Assembly: GCF_004138325.1 (NCBI RefSeq) | Contig: NZ_SBLB01000003.1 | Coordinates: 310,001 to 374,000 of the forward strand | Direction: 5' to 3' | Source: Spirosoma sordidisoli | GTDB lineage: Bacteria; Bacteroidota; Bacteroidia; Cytophagales; Spirosomataceae | DNA: 64,000 nucleotides | In this document: in pieces, positions 26,183 through 34,901 of the stretch | Numbering within the stretch: the stretch's first letter is position 1 | Layout of the letters: each line of letters opens with the position of its first letter | The notes under the pieces: model-generated | Database searches by the model: none | Told to the model about the DNA's origin: nothing | Seen by the model: the letters and a program-made list of their open reading frames with translations, nothing else | Made by a program: the position numbers and the translations under genes

Positions 26183-27673
26183 ATGGGAAAACCTACCGGA
26201 TTTTTAGAATTCACGCGCGAACTGCCCAAGAAGCGCGACCCGCAACAGCGGATTCACGATTACAAGGAGATTGAAATGCCGTTTTCGGAGCAGGATTCCC
26301 AACGGCAGGCAGCCCGCTGTATGGACTGTGGTACCCCCTTTTGCCATAGCGGCTGTCCGCTGGGTAACATCATCCCGGAGTTCAACGACGCCGTCTATGA
26401 GCAGAACTGGGGCTACGCTTACGAGATCCTGGCAACGACCAATAACTTCCCGGAGTTCACCGGCCGTATCTGCCCGGCGCCCTGCGAAGCCTCCTGCGTA
26501 CTCGGCATCAACAAACCACCCGTTGCGATTGAATTCATTGAAAAATCAATTGCCGAAGTCGCTTTCGAACGCGGATATGTCAGCCCGAAGCCTCCCAAAG
26601 TGCGCACCGGCAAAACCGTTGCCGTCGTTGGTTCAGGACCGGCGGGGCTGGCAGCAGCGGCTCAGCTCAACAAGGCCGGGCATACCGTTACCGTTTTTGA
26701 GCGGGCCGATCAGATTGGCGGGTTGCTGCGGTACGGCATTCCTGACTTCAAACTGGAGAAATGGACCATCGACCGGCGACTGGCCGTTATGGAAGCGGAG
26801 GGAATCACCTTTAAAACGAACGTCAACGTGGGCGTCGACGTCAAGGCGAACGACCTGCTGGCCGACTTTGACCTGATTATGCTGACGGGCGGCTCAACCG
26901 TTCCGCGCGATTTGCCCATACCCGGTCGTGATCTGAAAGGCGTTTACCCGGCTATGGAATTTTTGAGTCAGCAGAACAAACGTGTGGCTAACCGACCCGT
27001 TGAAGTAGACCACCGGGGTGTTCCATACGGTCAGGGCGAACTGCTGGCTACCGGAAAAAATGTCGTGGTTATTGGCGGTGGCGACACGGGTTCTGACTGC
27101 GTTGGTACCTCGAACCGCCACGGCGCCACCAGCGTCACTCAGATCGAGCTGATGCCGATGCCGCCGAAAGAGCGGGCCGCCAACACGCCCTGGCCCAACT
27201 GGCCCATGATGCTTCGCACCAGCACCAGCCACGAAGAAGGCTGCGAACGCCACTGGAGCATCAACACGAAAGCATTTATTGGCGACGAGAATGGCAACCT
27301 GAAAGCCCTGCGAATCGTTGAGCTGAACTGGGAAAACAAGGACGGCCGGATGCAAATGGTCGAGCAACCCGACACCGAGCGCGACATTCCCTGCGAGCTG
27401 GCTCTGCTGGCAGCCGGCTTCCTGCATCCTCAGCACAACGGGCTGCTCGACGACCTTGGCCTTGAATACGACGAACGGGGTAACGTGAAAGCAACGAACT
27501 ATCAGACCACGACCAACCCGAAAGTGTTTGCCGCTGGCGACATGCGACGCGGTCAGTCGCTGGTCGTGTGGGCGATCTCAGAAGGGCGCGAAGCCGCTCG
27601 GGCTGCCGACTGCTACCTCATGGGCGAAACCCTGCTCGAAGCGAAAGCAGTATCCCTGCTGGAAACAGCATAG
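26183..27673 (+). CDS. gltD: Glutamate synthase, small subunit
   Basis: The 496-residue FAD-protein passes electrons from NADPH through 4Fe-4S clusters to GltB. The N-terminal cysteine clusters are visible in RCMDCGTPFCHSGCPLGN and GRICPAPCEASCVLG. The FAD-binding motif is VAVVGSGPAGLAAAAQL, and the NADPH-binding motif is NVVVIGGGDTGSDCVGT. The C-terminal GDMRRGQSLVVWAI is the usual second FAD contact. Length and order are as in the bacterial beta subunit. It is co-directional with gltB and ends in a strong terminator. Confidence 0.97.
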   Translation: MGKPTGFLEFTRELPKKRDPQQRIHDYKEIEMPFSEQDSQRQAARCMDCGTPFCHSGCPLGNIIPEFNDAVYEQNWGYAYEILATTNNFPEFTGRICPAPCEASCVLGINKPPVAIEFIEKSIAEVAFERGYVSPKPPKVRTGKTVAVVGSGPAGLAAAAQLNKAGHTVTVFERADQIGGLLRYGIPDFKLEKWTIDRRLAVMEAEGITFKTNVNVGVDVKANDLLADFDLIMLTGGSTVPRDLPIPGRDLKGVYPAMEFLSQQNKRVANRPVEVDHRGVPYGQGELLATGKNVVVIGGGDTGSDCVGTSNRHGATSVTQIELMPMPPKERAANTPWPNWPMMLRTSTSHEEGCERHWSINTKAFIGDENGNLKALRIVELNWENKDGRMQMVEQPDTERDIPCELALLAAGFLHPQHNGLLDDLGLEYDERGNVKATNYQTTTNPKVFAAGDMRRGQSLVVWAISEGREAARAADCYLMGETLLEAKAVSLLETA

Positions 27674-27695
27674 CCCGCCTATCATCCTTATGCAA

Positions 27696-27730
27696 AAAGC
27701 CGCTGTTCCCGGAACAGCGGCTTTATTTTT
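27696..27730 (+). terminator. Terminator of gltBD
   Basis: AAAGCCGCTGTTCC at 27696-27709 pairs with GGAACAGCGGCTTT at 27711-27724, followed by ATTTTT. Confidence 0.85.
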
Positions 27731-27801
27731 GTCTTCTTTAAACTACAGGACGCTACGGCTGGTTGAATGACTAGTCTGTCATTTACTCAACGAACTACAT
27801 C

Positions 27802-28101
27802 ATGCGTCTGCTCTTACTCAGCCTACTGCTCAGCGGAAGCCTTACGGTCTGTACCGCTCAAAATGATACCACCCGCCGGTCTACCCAGTCCAATGCATCG
27901 CCCCAGAAGCAAGTGCTGGTACCGGGGGTCGACTCGCCGATTTCGTCTCCGGGAACGCTCATGCAGTCATCCCCGCAACCCAACGTGCAGCCCGAAACCG
28001 GATCCGGGAAGCGTCGAAAAACAGCGCCACCCAGCGATCCACGGGCGTTTGGGGTGGGCATTCCGGTGGGGAAATCCCGAAAGGATACCCTACGTCCGTA
28101 A
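27802..28101 (+). CDS. Small secreted protein of unknown function
   Basis: The 99-residue product has a clear signal peptide (MRLLLLSLLLSGSLTVCTAQ). The mature part is short, rich in Pro, Ser, Gln, Thr and Lys, and probably disordered; QPETGSGKRRKTAPPSDPR is representative. The lone cysteine at 17 lies in CTAQ, which does not form a clean lipobox. No family is recognised. It converges with the RidA-like gene, leaving only 17 bases between the two stop codons. Codon use and the signal peptide argue that it is a real gene. Confidence 0.55.
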   Translation: MRLLLLSLLLSGSLTVCTAQNDTTRRSTQSNASPQKQVLVPGVDSPISSPGTLMQSSPQPNVQPETGSGKRRKTAPPSDPRAFGVGIPVGKSRKDTLRP

Positions 28102-28118
28102 GCCCGCAACAAAACAGC

Positions 28119-28565
28119 TTACTTGATGGCTATGACCTCGACCTCAATCAGCACATCGTCGCTGACGATCTGAGGAATGGCCTTCACATCCGAAATTTTG
28201 GGTAACCCTGCGGTGAAGAAGCTGGCCCCTACTGCTGAAATCTGCTGGTTAGCCAGGTTACTGACCTGACCCGCCTGATCTTTTATGTGGTAGGTCACCT
28301 GGGTCACATTGTCCAGCGACATGCCCACAGTACCTAGCGCAGCTTTCAGGTTTTCGAATATCTGCCGGGTCTGAACGCCAAGATCTCCGGCACCAACCAG
28401 TCGACCTTTTCCATCGAAAGGCCGCTGACCGCTGACGTACACCTGCTTACCGGGCAGGCCCGGTTCTACCTTGTAGATGTAGCCGGGCTGGGGCGTGGTG
28501 GGAGCCTGCGCCTGAGCGCCGTAGCTCATCAGCACACCCGCCAGAAGAATAAAGAGTTTTTTCAT
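28119..28565 (-). CDS. Secreted RidA-family protein
   Basis: The RidA (YjgF/YER057c/UK114) fold hydrolyses reactive enamine/imine intermediates or related small molecules. Family features are YVSGQRPFDGKGRLVGAGDLGVQTRQIFENLKAAL, with the typical turn before the helix, and an ending in VLIEVEVIAIK. From the ATG at 28565 the protein begins with a signal peptide (MKKLFILLAGVLMSYGAQAQ), so it acts outside the cytoplasm, unlike the well-studied cytosolic RidA. The usual substrate-binding arginine in the classic family (R105 region) is not evident here. It follows the DUF2461 gene by 20 bases on the same strand. Confidence 0.88.
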   Translation of the reverse strand: MKKLFILLAGVLMSYGAQAQAPTTPQPGYIYKVEPGLPGKQVYVSGQRPFDGKGRLVGAGDLGVQTRQIFENLKAALGTVGMSLDNVTQVTYHIKDQAGQVSNLANQQISAVGASFFTAGLPKISDVKAIPQIVSDDVLIEVEVIAIK

Positions 28566-28585
28566 GGGATAAAGCAAAATGGTTA

Positions 28586-29296
28586 TTAAAGCGTAATCGA
28601 TTCTTCTTTTTCGTCGAAGAAGAGGTAATTCAGAAAATCGCAGTAGGGTTTAAGCAGGCGGCTGCCTTTCACGATCTCGTCGGCAAACCCGGCTTTGAGC
28701 ACGTCTTTGTCAGAAAACCGGTGGACGAAGAACAGCTCCTTCCGGCGAAGTAAGTCCAGCTCCGGATGGTCGGCCGGATATCCTTTTGGCGCGGTTTTGG
28801 TGCTTTCGCCATGCGCTTCGGGAAAATACGTCCGGAACTCCTCTGCCTCAATAATCTGCTTCAGCTCCCCGGCATTGTAGTCGATTTCCTGCCGGAACTT
28901 GGCCAGATTGGCTGGCGTAGGCTGCCACATACCCGCTCCCAGAAACGACTGTTTGCCCGGCTGAATCTGTACGTAATAATCGATTCGGCCAGAGTGCCGG
29001 CCACCCGGACCGATGGCAAAAGCCAGGTGAGATTTGTAAGGCGCTTTGTCTTTCGAAAATCGAATGTCGCGGTTGATCCGGAATATACAGTCTTTGACGG
29101 CGGTGTTGGCGAGTGGCTCGAACGCACTCATGCCCGTCAGAACCCGCTCCACAACGCCACAGAGCTCGGCTTTGGCCGCATCGTATCGGGCGCGATTGGC
29201 CTGAAACCATTCCCGATTGTTATGTTGAACCAGATCCTGTAAAAATTCAAAGGTCTGGCTGGTGAAAGCTGACTTCTGGACGCCCTTTGTTGCCAT
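28586..29296 (-). CDS. DUF2461-family protein
   Basis: From the ATG at 29296 the protein has 236 residues. Typical DUF2461 segments are FEFLQDLVQHNNREWFQANRARY at the N-terminus, IFRINRDIRFSKDKAPYKSH, GRIDYYVQIQPGKQSFLGAGMW and FVHRFSDKDVL. The family (TIGR02453) is widespread in bacteria and fungi and has no established function. A longer frame reaches 29419, but it overlaps the end of the AraC gene and lacks family similarity, so 29296 is chosen. It is transcribed with the secreted RidA gene. Confidence 0.9.
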   Translation of the reverse strand: MATKGVQKSAFTSQTFEFLQDLVQHNNREWFQANRARYDAAKAELCGVVERVLTGMSAFEPLANTAVKDCIFRINRDIRFSKDKAPYKSHLAFAIGPGGRHSGRIDYYVQIQPGKQSFLGAGMWQPTPANLAKFRQEIDYNAGELKQIIEAEEFRTYFPEAHGESTKTAPKGYPADHPELDLLRRKELFFVHRFSDKDVLKAGFADEIVKGSRLLKPYCDFLNYLFFDEKEESITL

Positions 29297-29366
29297 AATT
29301 GACCAAAGATAAACAAACGCGGTTTTATCTGGTACGTTTTCCGGCCTTTTCTCGTCACCGAATTCG

Positions 29367-30299
29367 TCAGGCCGGCATAATCTGTTTCCGATACTGCGTA
29401 GGAGAAATACCGATCTCACGCCGGAACAACTTCATGAAATAGGTCAGGTTGTTGAAACCACATTCTATGCTGATATCGGCCAGGCACCGGTTGGTGGTGC
29501 GCAGCAGATGGGAGGCCAGCGAAATCCGTTGCTGATTGATATAATCTACAGGAGTCATGCCAAACGTATTCTTGAACGTCCGGTAGAAATTAGGTTCGCT
29601 CATGCAGGCCTCGTCCGCCAGTTCCTTAATGTGCAGGCTCCGGCTCAGGTGTTTGTTGATGTACTGCGCTACGTGCGCCAGGCGATTCACGTTGGCGAAG
29701 CTGGTCTTCGGGTTTAGCAGCAGGGCGCGGGCCTGCGTTTGCATGAGTCGAACTACCAGTTCCTGAATAACCAGATTGGCAAAGACCTCTTTGGCCCGGT
29801 TGTTTTCCGTAAAGATATAAATCAGTCGGCCAATCAGCTGATGAATAGGCTCATCGTTGGTCAGGAAAAAATTATGCTGCCCAAACTGCCACCCCTGGGC
29901 GCTGTCAACGAGCGGAGCCCGGTCGTTGAGGGTGTCGGTTACCTGCCGAACCTTATCCGGGGCGATAGCCAGAGCCAGACATTGGGTCGGGTTCAGGATC
30001 TGCGCTTCCGGGAAGTCAATACACATGGTTTCGTCGCTGGGCACGATTACCGATTCGCCGGGCAGGAAATCGAACGAAGGGGTACCGGGCAGATGCATCA
30101 CTTTCTTACCCCGAATCATGCTGGCCAGCACCGGATTGGTAAAGGTCAGCTCTACTTTTTCGGCCACATGCTGCGTTTCATAAATGTTCAGTTCGGCCGA
30201 GTCGATGGTGTAGGCAGTTCGGTTTTCGACTTCCTGTTCCAAACGTCGCGTGTGTAGGTGGCGCCCTATGTCGAAAGGTTGTGCCGGGGTTGATTTCAT
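29367..30299 (-). CDS. AraC-family transcriptional regulator
   Basis: This 310-residue regulator has an N-terminal sensor half of the AraC_N type and a C-terminal pair of helix-turn-helix motifs (about 215-305). The first is in LHIKELADEACMSEPNFYRTF, the second in CLADISIECGFNNLTYFMKLF, followed by the signature GISPTQYRK. It diverges from the aldehyde dehydrogenase gene across a 275-base region and is therefore the probable regulator of the dehydrogenase/DUF779 group; AraC regulators next to aldehyde dehydrogenases and DUF779 are known in other bacteria. The inducing ligand is not known but an aldehyde or alcohol is plausible. Confidence 0.9.
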   Translation of the reverse strand: MKSTPAQPFDIGRHLHTRRLEQEVENRTAYTIDSAELNIYETQHVAEKVELTFTNPVLASMIRGKKVMHLPGTPSFDFLPGESVIVPSDETMCIDFPEAQILNPTQCLALAIAPDKVRQVTDTLNDRAPLVDSAQGWQFGQHNFFLTNDEPIHQLIGRLIYIFTENNRAKEVFANLVIQELVVRLMQTQARALLLNPKTSFANVNRLAHVAQYINKHLSRSLHIKELADEACMSEPNFYRTFKNTFGMTPVDYINQQRISLASHLLRTTNRCLADISIECGFNNLTYFMKLFRREIGISPTQYRKQIMPA

Positions 30300-30573
30300 A
30301 ATAAATGCGTTTGGCGATAACCAGAGAGGAAACGGACAGAATTAGTCGAAACGGTCGTCTAAGCTACACAAATTCATAATTATTTCGGGTAAGAATAGTA
30401 TAAAATCGACGGGTTAGCCATTAAACGGCTCGTACCTCCACAACTAGAGGCCACTGGTACATTGATAGGATAGTGCAAGCAGTCGATATGATCGGACACA
30501 TTTTATTGACTGATTCTCTCAAAATTTGTGACGATTCCAATTGACCTGTTAACTATCATCTTTTACCATCTGT
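30300..30573. promoter_or_regulatory. Divergent control region between AraC regulator and aldehyde dehydrogenase
   Basis: The 274 bases are AT-rich and without a gene. They must carry promoters for both directions and the binding sites of the AraC-type regulator. AAAATTTG near 30520-30530 is close to a -7 element on the plus strand, but no matching -33 was found. Confidence 0.45.
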
Positions 30574-32088
30574 ATGGAAACGCTCGAACTCGTAGAAACC
30601 CACGTTAATCGGCCCAAATTCCGGTCTCATTATGATAACTATATTGGCGGCAAATGGGTACCACCAGTCGGGGGCGAATACTTTGATAACCAATCGCCGG
30701 TCGACGGTAGCCTGATTGCTAAAATGCCCCGCTCCAAAGCGGCAGATGTAGATATGGCCGTCGATGCGGCCCAAAAGGCGTTCGAAACCTGGGGGAAAAC
30801 ATCGGCCACCGAACGCAGCAAAATACTGTTGCAGATTGCCGATGTCATTGAAAAAAACCTGGAGTTTCTGGCCCGGGTAGAAACCGTCGAGAACGGGAAA
30901 GCCCTGCGCGAGACGATGGCGGCCGACTTGCCACTTTGTGTAGATCACTTCCGGTATTTTGCCGGGGTTATCCGCGCCGAAGAAGGATCTGCCACCGAGC
31001 TCAACGCCGATACCCTCTCGCTGATTATCAAAGAGCCCGTCGGCGTAGTGGGCCAGATCATTCCGTGGAACTTCCCCTTGCTGATGGCCACCTGGAAACT
31101 GGCCCCGGCCCTGGCAGCCGGCTGCTGCGTCGTAATCAAACCCGCCGAGCAGACCCCCACGTCCATTGCCGTTCTGTTCGAACTGCTCGAGGGTATCGTT
31201 CCGGCCGGCGTGGTTAACATCGTGCATGGCTTCGGTCCGGAAGCGGGGAAACCACTGGCCCAGCACAAGCGGGTCAATAAGGTAGCCTTCACCGGCGAAA
31301 CCACCACCGGCCGGCTCATCATGCAGTACGCATCCGAAAACCTCGTCCCGGTAACGATGGAGCTAGGGGGTAAATCGCCCAATATCTTTATGAAATCGGT
31401 GGCCGATGCCGACGATGAGTTCTTCGACAAGTGCGTGGAGGGCGCCGTTATGTTTGCACTCAACCAGGGCGAAATCTGCACCTGCCCGTCGCGCCTGCTG
31501 GTTCACGAGGATATTTATGACCGGTTTATGGAGCGGGTTATAGCCCGGACCAAAGCCATCAAGCTGGGCCACCCGCTCGATCCGGACACGATGATGGGGG
31601 CGCAGGCCAGTAACGACCAGTACGAGAAAATTCTGTCATACATCGATATTGGTAAACAGGAAGGCGCCGAAGTGCTGACCGGTGGCGGACCGGCCGACAG
31701 CGTGGAAGGTGGCTACTACATCCAGCCGACCATTTTTAAGGGCCACAACAAGATGCGCATCTTCCAGGAAGAAATTTTCGGACCGGTGCTGTCGGTGACG
31801 ACCTTCAAAACGCCGGAAGAAGCCGTTTCCATCGCCAACGACACCTTATACGGGCTGGGTGCCGGGTTCTGGTCGCGCGATGCGCATGAACTCTATACCA
31901 TTCCGCGTCAGATTCAGGCCGGTCGGGTGTGGGTCAACTGCTACCACGACTACCCGGCTCACGCGCCGTTTGGTGGCTACAAGAAGTCGGGCTTTGGCCG
32001 CGAAAACCACCTGATGATGCTGAATCATTATCGCCAGGTCAAAAACCTGCTGATCTCGTACAGCAAGAATAAACTAGGTTTCTTCTGA
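30574..32088 (+). CDS. NAD(P)-dependent aldehyde dehydrogenase (ExaC/AcoD-like)
   Basis: This 504-residue enzyme oxidises aldehydes to acids. Key residues are present: [12 protein letters not shown], the cofactor-binding [10 protein letters not shown], the general base E263 in MELGGKSPN, and the nucleophile C302 in GEICTCPSR. The double-cysteine pattern CTC and co-occurrence with a DUF779 gene are typical of acetaldehyde dehydrogenases of the ExaC/AcoD group, so acetaldehyde or another short aldehyde is the likely substrate. It is probably controlled by the divergent AraC regulator. A hairpin lies between it and the DUF779 gene. Confidence 0.92.
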   Translation: METLELVETHVNRPKFRSHYDNYIGGKWVPPVGGEYFDNQSPVDGSLIAKMPRSKAADVDMAVDAAQKAFETWGKTSATERSKILLQIADVIEKNLEFLARVETVENGKALRETMAADLPLCVDHFRYFAGVIRAEEGSATELNADTLSLIIKEPVGVVGQIIPWNFPLLMATWKLAPALAAGCCVVIKPAEQTPTSIAVLFELLEGIVPAGVVNIVHGFGPEAGKPLAQHKRVNKVAFTGETTTGRLIMQYASENLVPVTMELGGKSPNIFMKSVADADDEFFDKCVEGAVMFALNQGEICTCPSRLLVHEDIYDRFMERVIARTKAIKLGHPLDPDTMMGAQASNDQYEKILSYIDIGKQEGAEVLTGGGPADSVEGGYYIQPTIFKGHNKMRIFQEEIFGPVLSVTTFKTPEEAVSIANDTLYGLGAGFWSRDAHELYTIPRQIQAGRVWVNCYHDYPAHAPFGGYKKSGFGRENHLMMLNHYRQVKNLLISYSKNKLGFF

Positions 32089-32107
32089 GAATAAGGAAGA
32101 CAGCTAT

Positions 32108-32168
32108 AGGGGGAAGACCGGGACAGCTGGCGCACGTGGGTGTCGCCGGGAAGTCCGGACTTCCCCCT
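32108..32168 (+). terminator. Hairpin between aldehyde dehydrogenase and DUF779 genes
   Basis: AGGGGGAAGACCGG at 32108-32121 pairs with CCGGACTTCCCCCT at 32155-32168 with one mismatch and a 33-base loop. It is followed by a pyrimidine-rich tail. It may terminate part of the transcripts. Confidence 0.45.
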
Positions 32169-32210
32169 CTTTCCTTCATCTAATCTCTTCGTTTCTCCCA
32201 GCTATAAGTT

Positions 32211-32591
32211 ATGAGTCGTGTTGATCTTACCCCGGCTGCTGCCGATATACTGAGCCAGCTCAAGGCTGAGCATGGCCCCCTGATGTTTCACCAGAGCGGA
32301 GGCTGTTGCGACGGCTCATCACCGATGTGTTTCGCGAAGGGTGATTTCATCATTGGTGAGTCGGATGTGCTGCTGGGTCAGATCGACGGCTGCGACTTCT
32401 GGATGTCGGAAGATCAGTTCGAGTACTGGAAACACACGCACCTGACCATTGATGTGACGCCGGGCCGGGGCGCCAGTTTCTCGCTCGAAATTCCGTTGGG
32501 GGTTCGGTTTCTGATCCGGTCTCGGCTGTTCGAGATGGCCGAGTACGAGCAGCTGCCACCGGTGCATATGGGCCCATTGGCTACGCAGTAA
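32211..32591 (+). CDS. DUF779-family protein
   Basis: The 126-residue protein is a member of DUF779, small proteins encoded next to acetaldehyde dehydrogenases. The conserved cysteine-rich segment HQSGGCCDGSSPMC places C32, C33 and C40 together. A conserved aromatic stretch (CDFWMSEDQFEYWKHTHL) and GRGASFSLE-IPLGVRF follow. The family role is not established; its strict genetic link suggests help with enzyme maturation, protection or sensing of aldehyde. There is no signal peptide or membrane helix. Confidence 0.92.
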   Translation: MSRVDLTPAAADILSQLKAEHGPLMFHQSGGCCDGSSPMCFAKGDFIIGESDVLLGQIDGCDFWMSEDQFEYWKHTHLTIDVTPGRGASFSLEIPLGVRFLIRSRLFEMAEYEQLPPVHMGPLATQ

Positions 32592-32666
32592 ATAACTGAC
32601 AATCAACTTGTTTTTACTCATCCATTGCTGTAAGTTCGGTACATATTCACTAAACCGCTTACCGCA

Positions 32667-33101
32667 ATGAATCTTTTACACCGAGTCGAACACTGGGGCG
32701 ATACGCATCACCCCGCCTGGACCGATGCCCTGCGGATCATGCTGGGCTTTATCCTGGTGCTGAAAGGCATCAGTTTTATCAGCGATACGACCTATCTGAG
32801 CCAGCTCGTAGGTGGGCTGCATTTCGATCTGTGGTCGGTCATGATCGTTCATTACGTGGCCTTCGCGCATCTCATGGGCGGATTTCTGATTGCGGTGGGT
32901 TGCTTGACCCGGCTCATGGTCATCCTCCAACTGCCAATCCTGGTGGGGGCCGTTTTCTTCGTCAATATATCCCGCGGTTTCTCGGCCCTGAACTCCGAAC
33001 TCTGGCTCTCGCTGGTCGTTCTGATGCTGTTATTACTGTTTCTGGTGATCGGCTCAGGGCGTTTTTCGATGGACGCCTATGTCAAACAAAACGCCCGTTG
33101 A
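32667..33101 (+). CDS. DoxX-family membrane protein
   Basis: The 144-residue protein has four predicted membrane helices, the first around ALRIMLGFILVLKGISFI, then VMIVHYVAFAHLMGGFLIAVG, MVILQLPILVGAVFFVNI and LWLSLVVLMLLLLFLVIG. Position and pattern match the DoxX/DoxD group, membrane proteins linked to quinone or thiol redox reactions. The exact role is unknown. It follows the DUF779 gene by 75 bases on the same strand and may belong to the same transcript. The small hydrophilic gene that follows begins 35 bases after its stop. Confidence 0.85.
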   Translation: MNLLHRVEHWGDTHHPAWTDALRIMLGFILVLKGISFISDTTYLSQLVGGLHFDLWSVMIVHYVAFAHLMGGFLIAVGCLTRLMVILQLPILVGAVFFVNISRGFSALNSELWLSLVVLMLLLLFLVIGSGRFSMDAYVKQNAR

Positions 33102-33135
33102 CAGGTTAGTCTGCTATCACTCAACGATAGAAATC

Positions 33136-33333
33136 ATGGCAGACAAAACCCTGGAAAAAGTAGAGGAGTCGTATAACGACCAGCGGGTCACGGGTAACCA
33201 GGACAACGGTACCCAACACGGCGAGAAAGGCAACGGCCGCAGTTCAACGGCCCACAAAAGTGCCAAACACTCGAAGAGCAGTCACAGCAGCGCCGGTAAA
33301 TCGTCGGGTAACAAAGGTGGGCACAGCAGTTAG
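33136..33333 (+). CDS. Small hydrophilic Gly/Ser/Lys/His-rich protein
   Basis: From the ATG at 33136 the product has 65 residues without any hydrophobic core. It starts MADKTLEKVEESYNDQRVTG and continues as a low-complexity run of Lys, Ser, His, Gly, Asn. The layout resembles the small, unfolded stress proteins of the KGG/CsbD kind, but I cannot assign a family. An in-frame ATG at 33079 lies inside the DoxX gene and gives an unlikely extension. A decayed open frame of similar composition lies just downstream at 33397. Confidence 0.5.
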   Translation: MADKTLEKVEESYNDQRVTGNQDNGTQHGEKGNGRSSTAHKSAKHSKSSHSSAGKSSGNKGGHSS

Positions 33334-33396
33334 GTAACCACCCGCGCATCTGACCAAACGAGCCTTAGTAGGAAGCTGTTCGTCAGGTATTACTAG

Positions 33397-33552
33397 CTCC
33401 AGTCGGGCGGTGGCAACAGCCACATCAATCAGCTGGAGAAAGGCAAAGCCGGAAAAGACGGTGCCAACCAGCGCTCGACCAAAAAGACGACCGAGAAGGT
33501 TGATGCTGACCAGGTTGAGACAACGAAGAAGAACGCCAACAGCGTCGATTAA
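33397..33552 (+). pseudogene. Remnant of a second small hydrophilic protein gene
   Basis: An open frame of 51 codons ending in TAA at 33550-33552 reads as a hydrophilic, protein-like sequence (SHINQLEKGKAGKDG, STKKTTEKVDADQVETTKK). It has a TAG at 33394-33396 directly before its first codon, and no ATG, GTG or TTG start inside it fits the beginning. This looks like the 3' part of a small gene whose start was lost. The composition recalls the intact neighbour at 33136, so they may be related paralogues. Confidence 0.45.
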
Positions 33553-33567
33553 CGCACGTTTAGCAAC

Positions 33568-33632
33568 GGGTCAGGGACCAGAACTGAAGGACATTTAACC
33601 GAATGGATCCTGTCAGCGATGGTCCCTGACCC
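33568..33632. terminator. Inverted repeat between convergent units
   Basis: GGGTCAGGGACCA at 33568-33580 pairs perfectly with TGGTCCCTGACCC at 33620-33632 around a 39-base loop. It lies immediately before the stop codon of the minus-strand radical SAM gene. There is no T-run; it could stop or stabilise transcripts from either side. Confidence 0.5.
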
Positions 33633-33633
33633 G

Positions 33634-34686
33634 CTAAAATATGTACCGGATGGTACACCACGGAATCTCGTCGGCAATGAGCCGCTCGAACACCGCCACC
33701 ATTTTACTCTTCAGCTGGTGGTCATACCGGATGTTCCAGCCGCCGTACTGGCTTACCTTGCTCTCCTGCAATTCGGGCACCCACAGCAGTTCTTCCGCTT
33801 TCGGATTGATGGCCAGATTGGCTTGGTGCTGCCACTGATTGTGAGTCAGAAAAATCACTTCGCATTTTAGCTGCGCCTTCACTTCAGGGCGCAGGGCGGC
33901 ATCGAGCTGGCGGAACAGATCGCGGTAATCGTTGCGCCAGGCCTTTCGATCACCATCGGGACCGCTATACACGATGACGGGCGAAAAATTAACGTGCACT
34001 TCGTAGCCGGCCTCATAAAAATCGTTGATCGATGCTATGCGTTTCTCGATGCTATCGGTCCGCACATCGACCAGTTTACTCACGTGACCCGGCATCAGGC
34101 TGAACCGAATCCTCACTTTTCGCTGCGGATCGAAATCGAGCAGGTCAGTATTGACAAACTTGGTGGCGAACGTTGCTTTGGCCCGCGGGTGATCGCGATA
34201 AAACGCAAACACCTGCCGAATGCCGTCGGACAGGCTGTAGTCGACCGAGATATCCGAATTACAACCAATATCGTACGTCCAGAAAGTGCTGTCGGTCTGG
34301 TTGATCGGTTTGGGCCACGCCAGCGCCTGGACGTGGGTATCGACCGACGCCATGATTTCATCAACGTTCGTAAAGAGCGTGATGGGATTGACTTTCTTGT
34401 GGCGGTCCACATAGCAGTAAGCGCAGCCACCGAAGCAGCCGTTCGCTAAACTGGGCGCGATATAATCGGAACTCCGGCCACTCCACTTAATCTCCTGCGA
34501 CTTTAGCTTTCCCAGCACCAGCACGTCGGACTTTACCTTGAAGTGGTTCATGCCCAACTCCGGCAACCGGTTGTGCTGCTTGACTTCGAGCGTTTCGGCG
34601 TCGGGATAGCGAGCCACAACTGACTCGCCCTGCGCGTTGAGCGCGTCGGCAGTATACAGGATCAGACTAGGATTGAAATCAGGCAT
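33634..34686 (-). CDS. Radical SAM protein of the spore photoproduct lyase family
   Basis: The 350-residue protein carries the spore-photoproduct-lyase type of cluster motif, CxxxCxxC, at C84, C88 and C91 (ANGCFGGCAYCYVDRH), which binds a 4Fe-4S cluster and S-adenosylmethionine. C142 in DIGCNSDI lies where spore photoproduct lyase has its hydrogen-donor cysteine (C141 in Bacillus subtilis). The barrel continues with KATFATKFVN and VRIRFSLMPG. Related proteins occur in many non-sporulating bacteria (lyase_spl family); whether they repair spore photoproduct or another lesion is not settled. The gene is alone on its strand. With uvsE it supports a UV-exposed life style. Confidence 0.9.
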   Translation of the reverse strand: MPDFNPSLILYTADALNAQGESVVARYPDAETLEVKQHNRLPELGMNHFKVKSDVLVLGKLKSQEIKWSGRSSDYIAPSLANGCFGGCAYCYVDRHKKVNPITLFTNVDEIMASVDTHVQALAWPKPINQTDSTFWTYDIGCNSDISVDYSLSDGIRQVFAFYRDHPRAKATFATKFVNTDLLDFDPQRKVRIRFSLMPGHVSKLVDVRTDSIEKRIASINDFYEAGYEVHVNFSPVIVYSGPDGDRKAWRNDYRDLFRQLDAALRPEVKAQLKCEVIFLTHNQWQHQANLAINPKAEELLWVPELQESKVSQYGGWNIRYDHQLKSKMVAVFERLIADEIPWCTIRYIF

Positions 34687-34901
34687 AAAAGGGTCGTTGA
34701 GTGTCTATAAACAAAACGTACAGAGGAGTTTATTGGTTCGCCTAGACTCCGCTCTATACAATTGACTATCAACCCATTAATGATAAAAACAAATACATTT
34801 TCTTCCCTTTTCCGAACCTGGTCTGGTAGTTTATGCCAGGCTAGTGCTACGGCCCGAAGCGGTTTTATCGTATTTTTAGGGACTACACGGAATACAACCC
34901 C

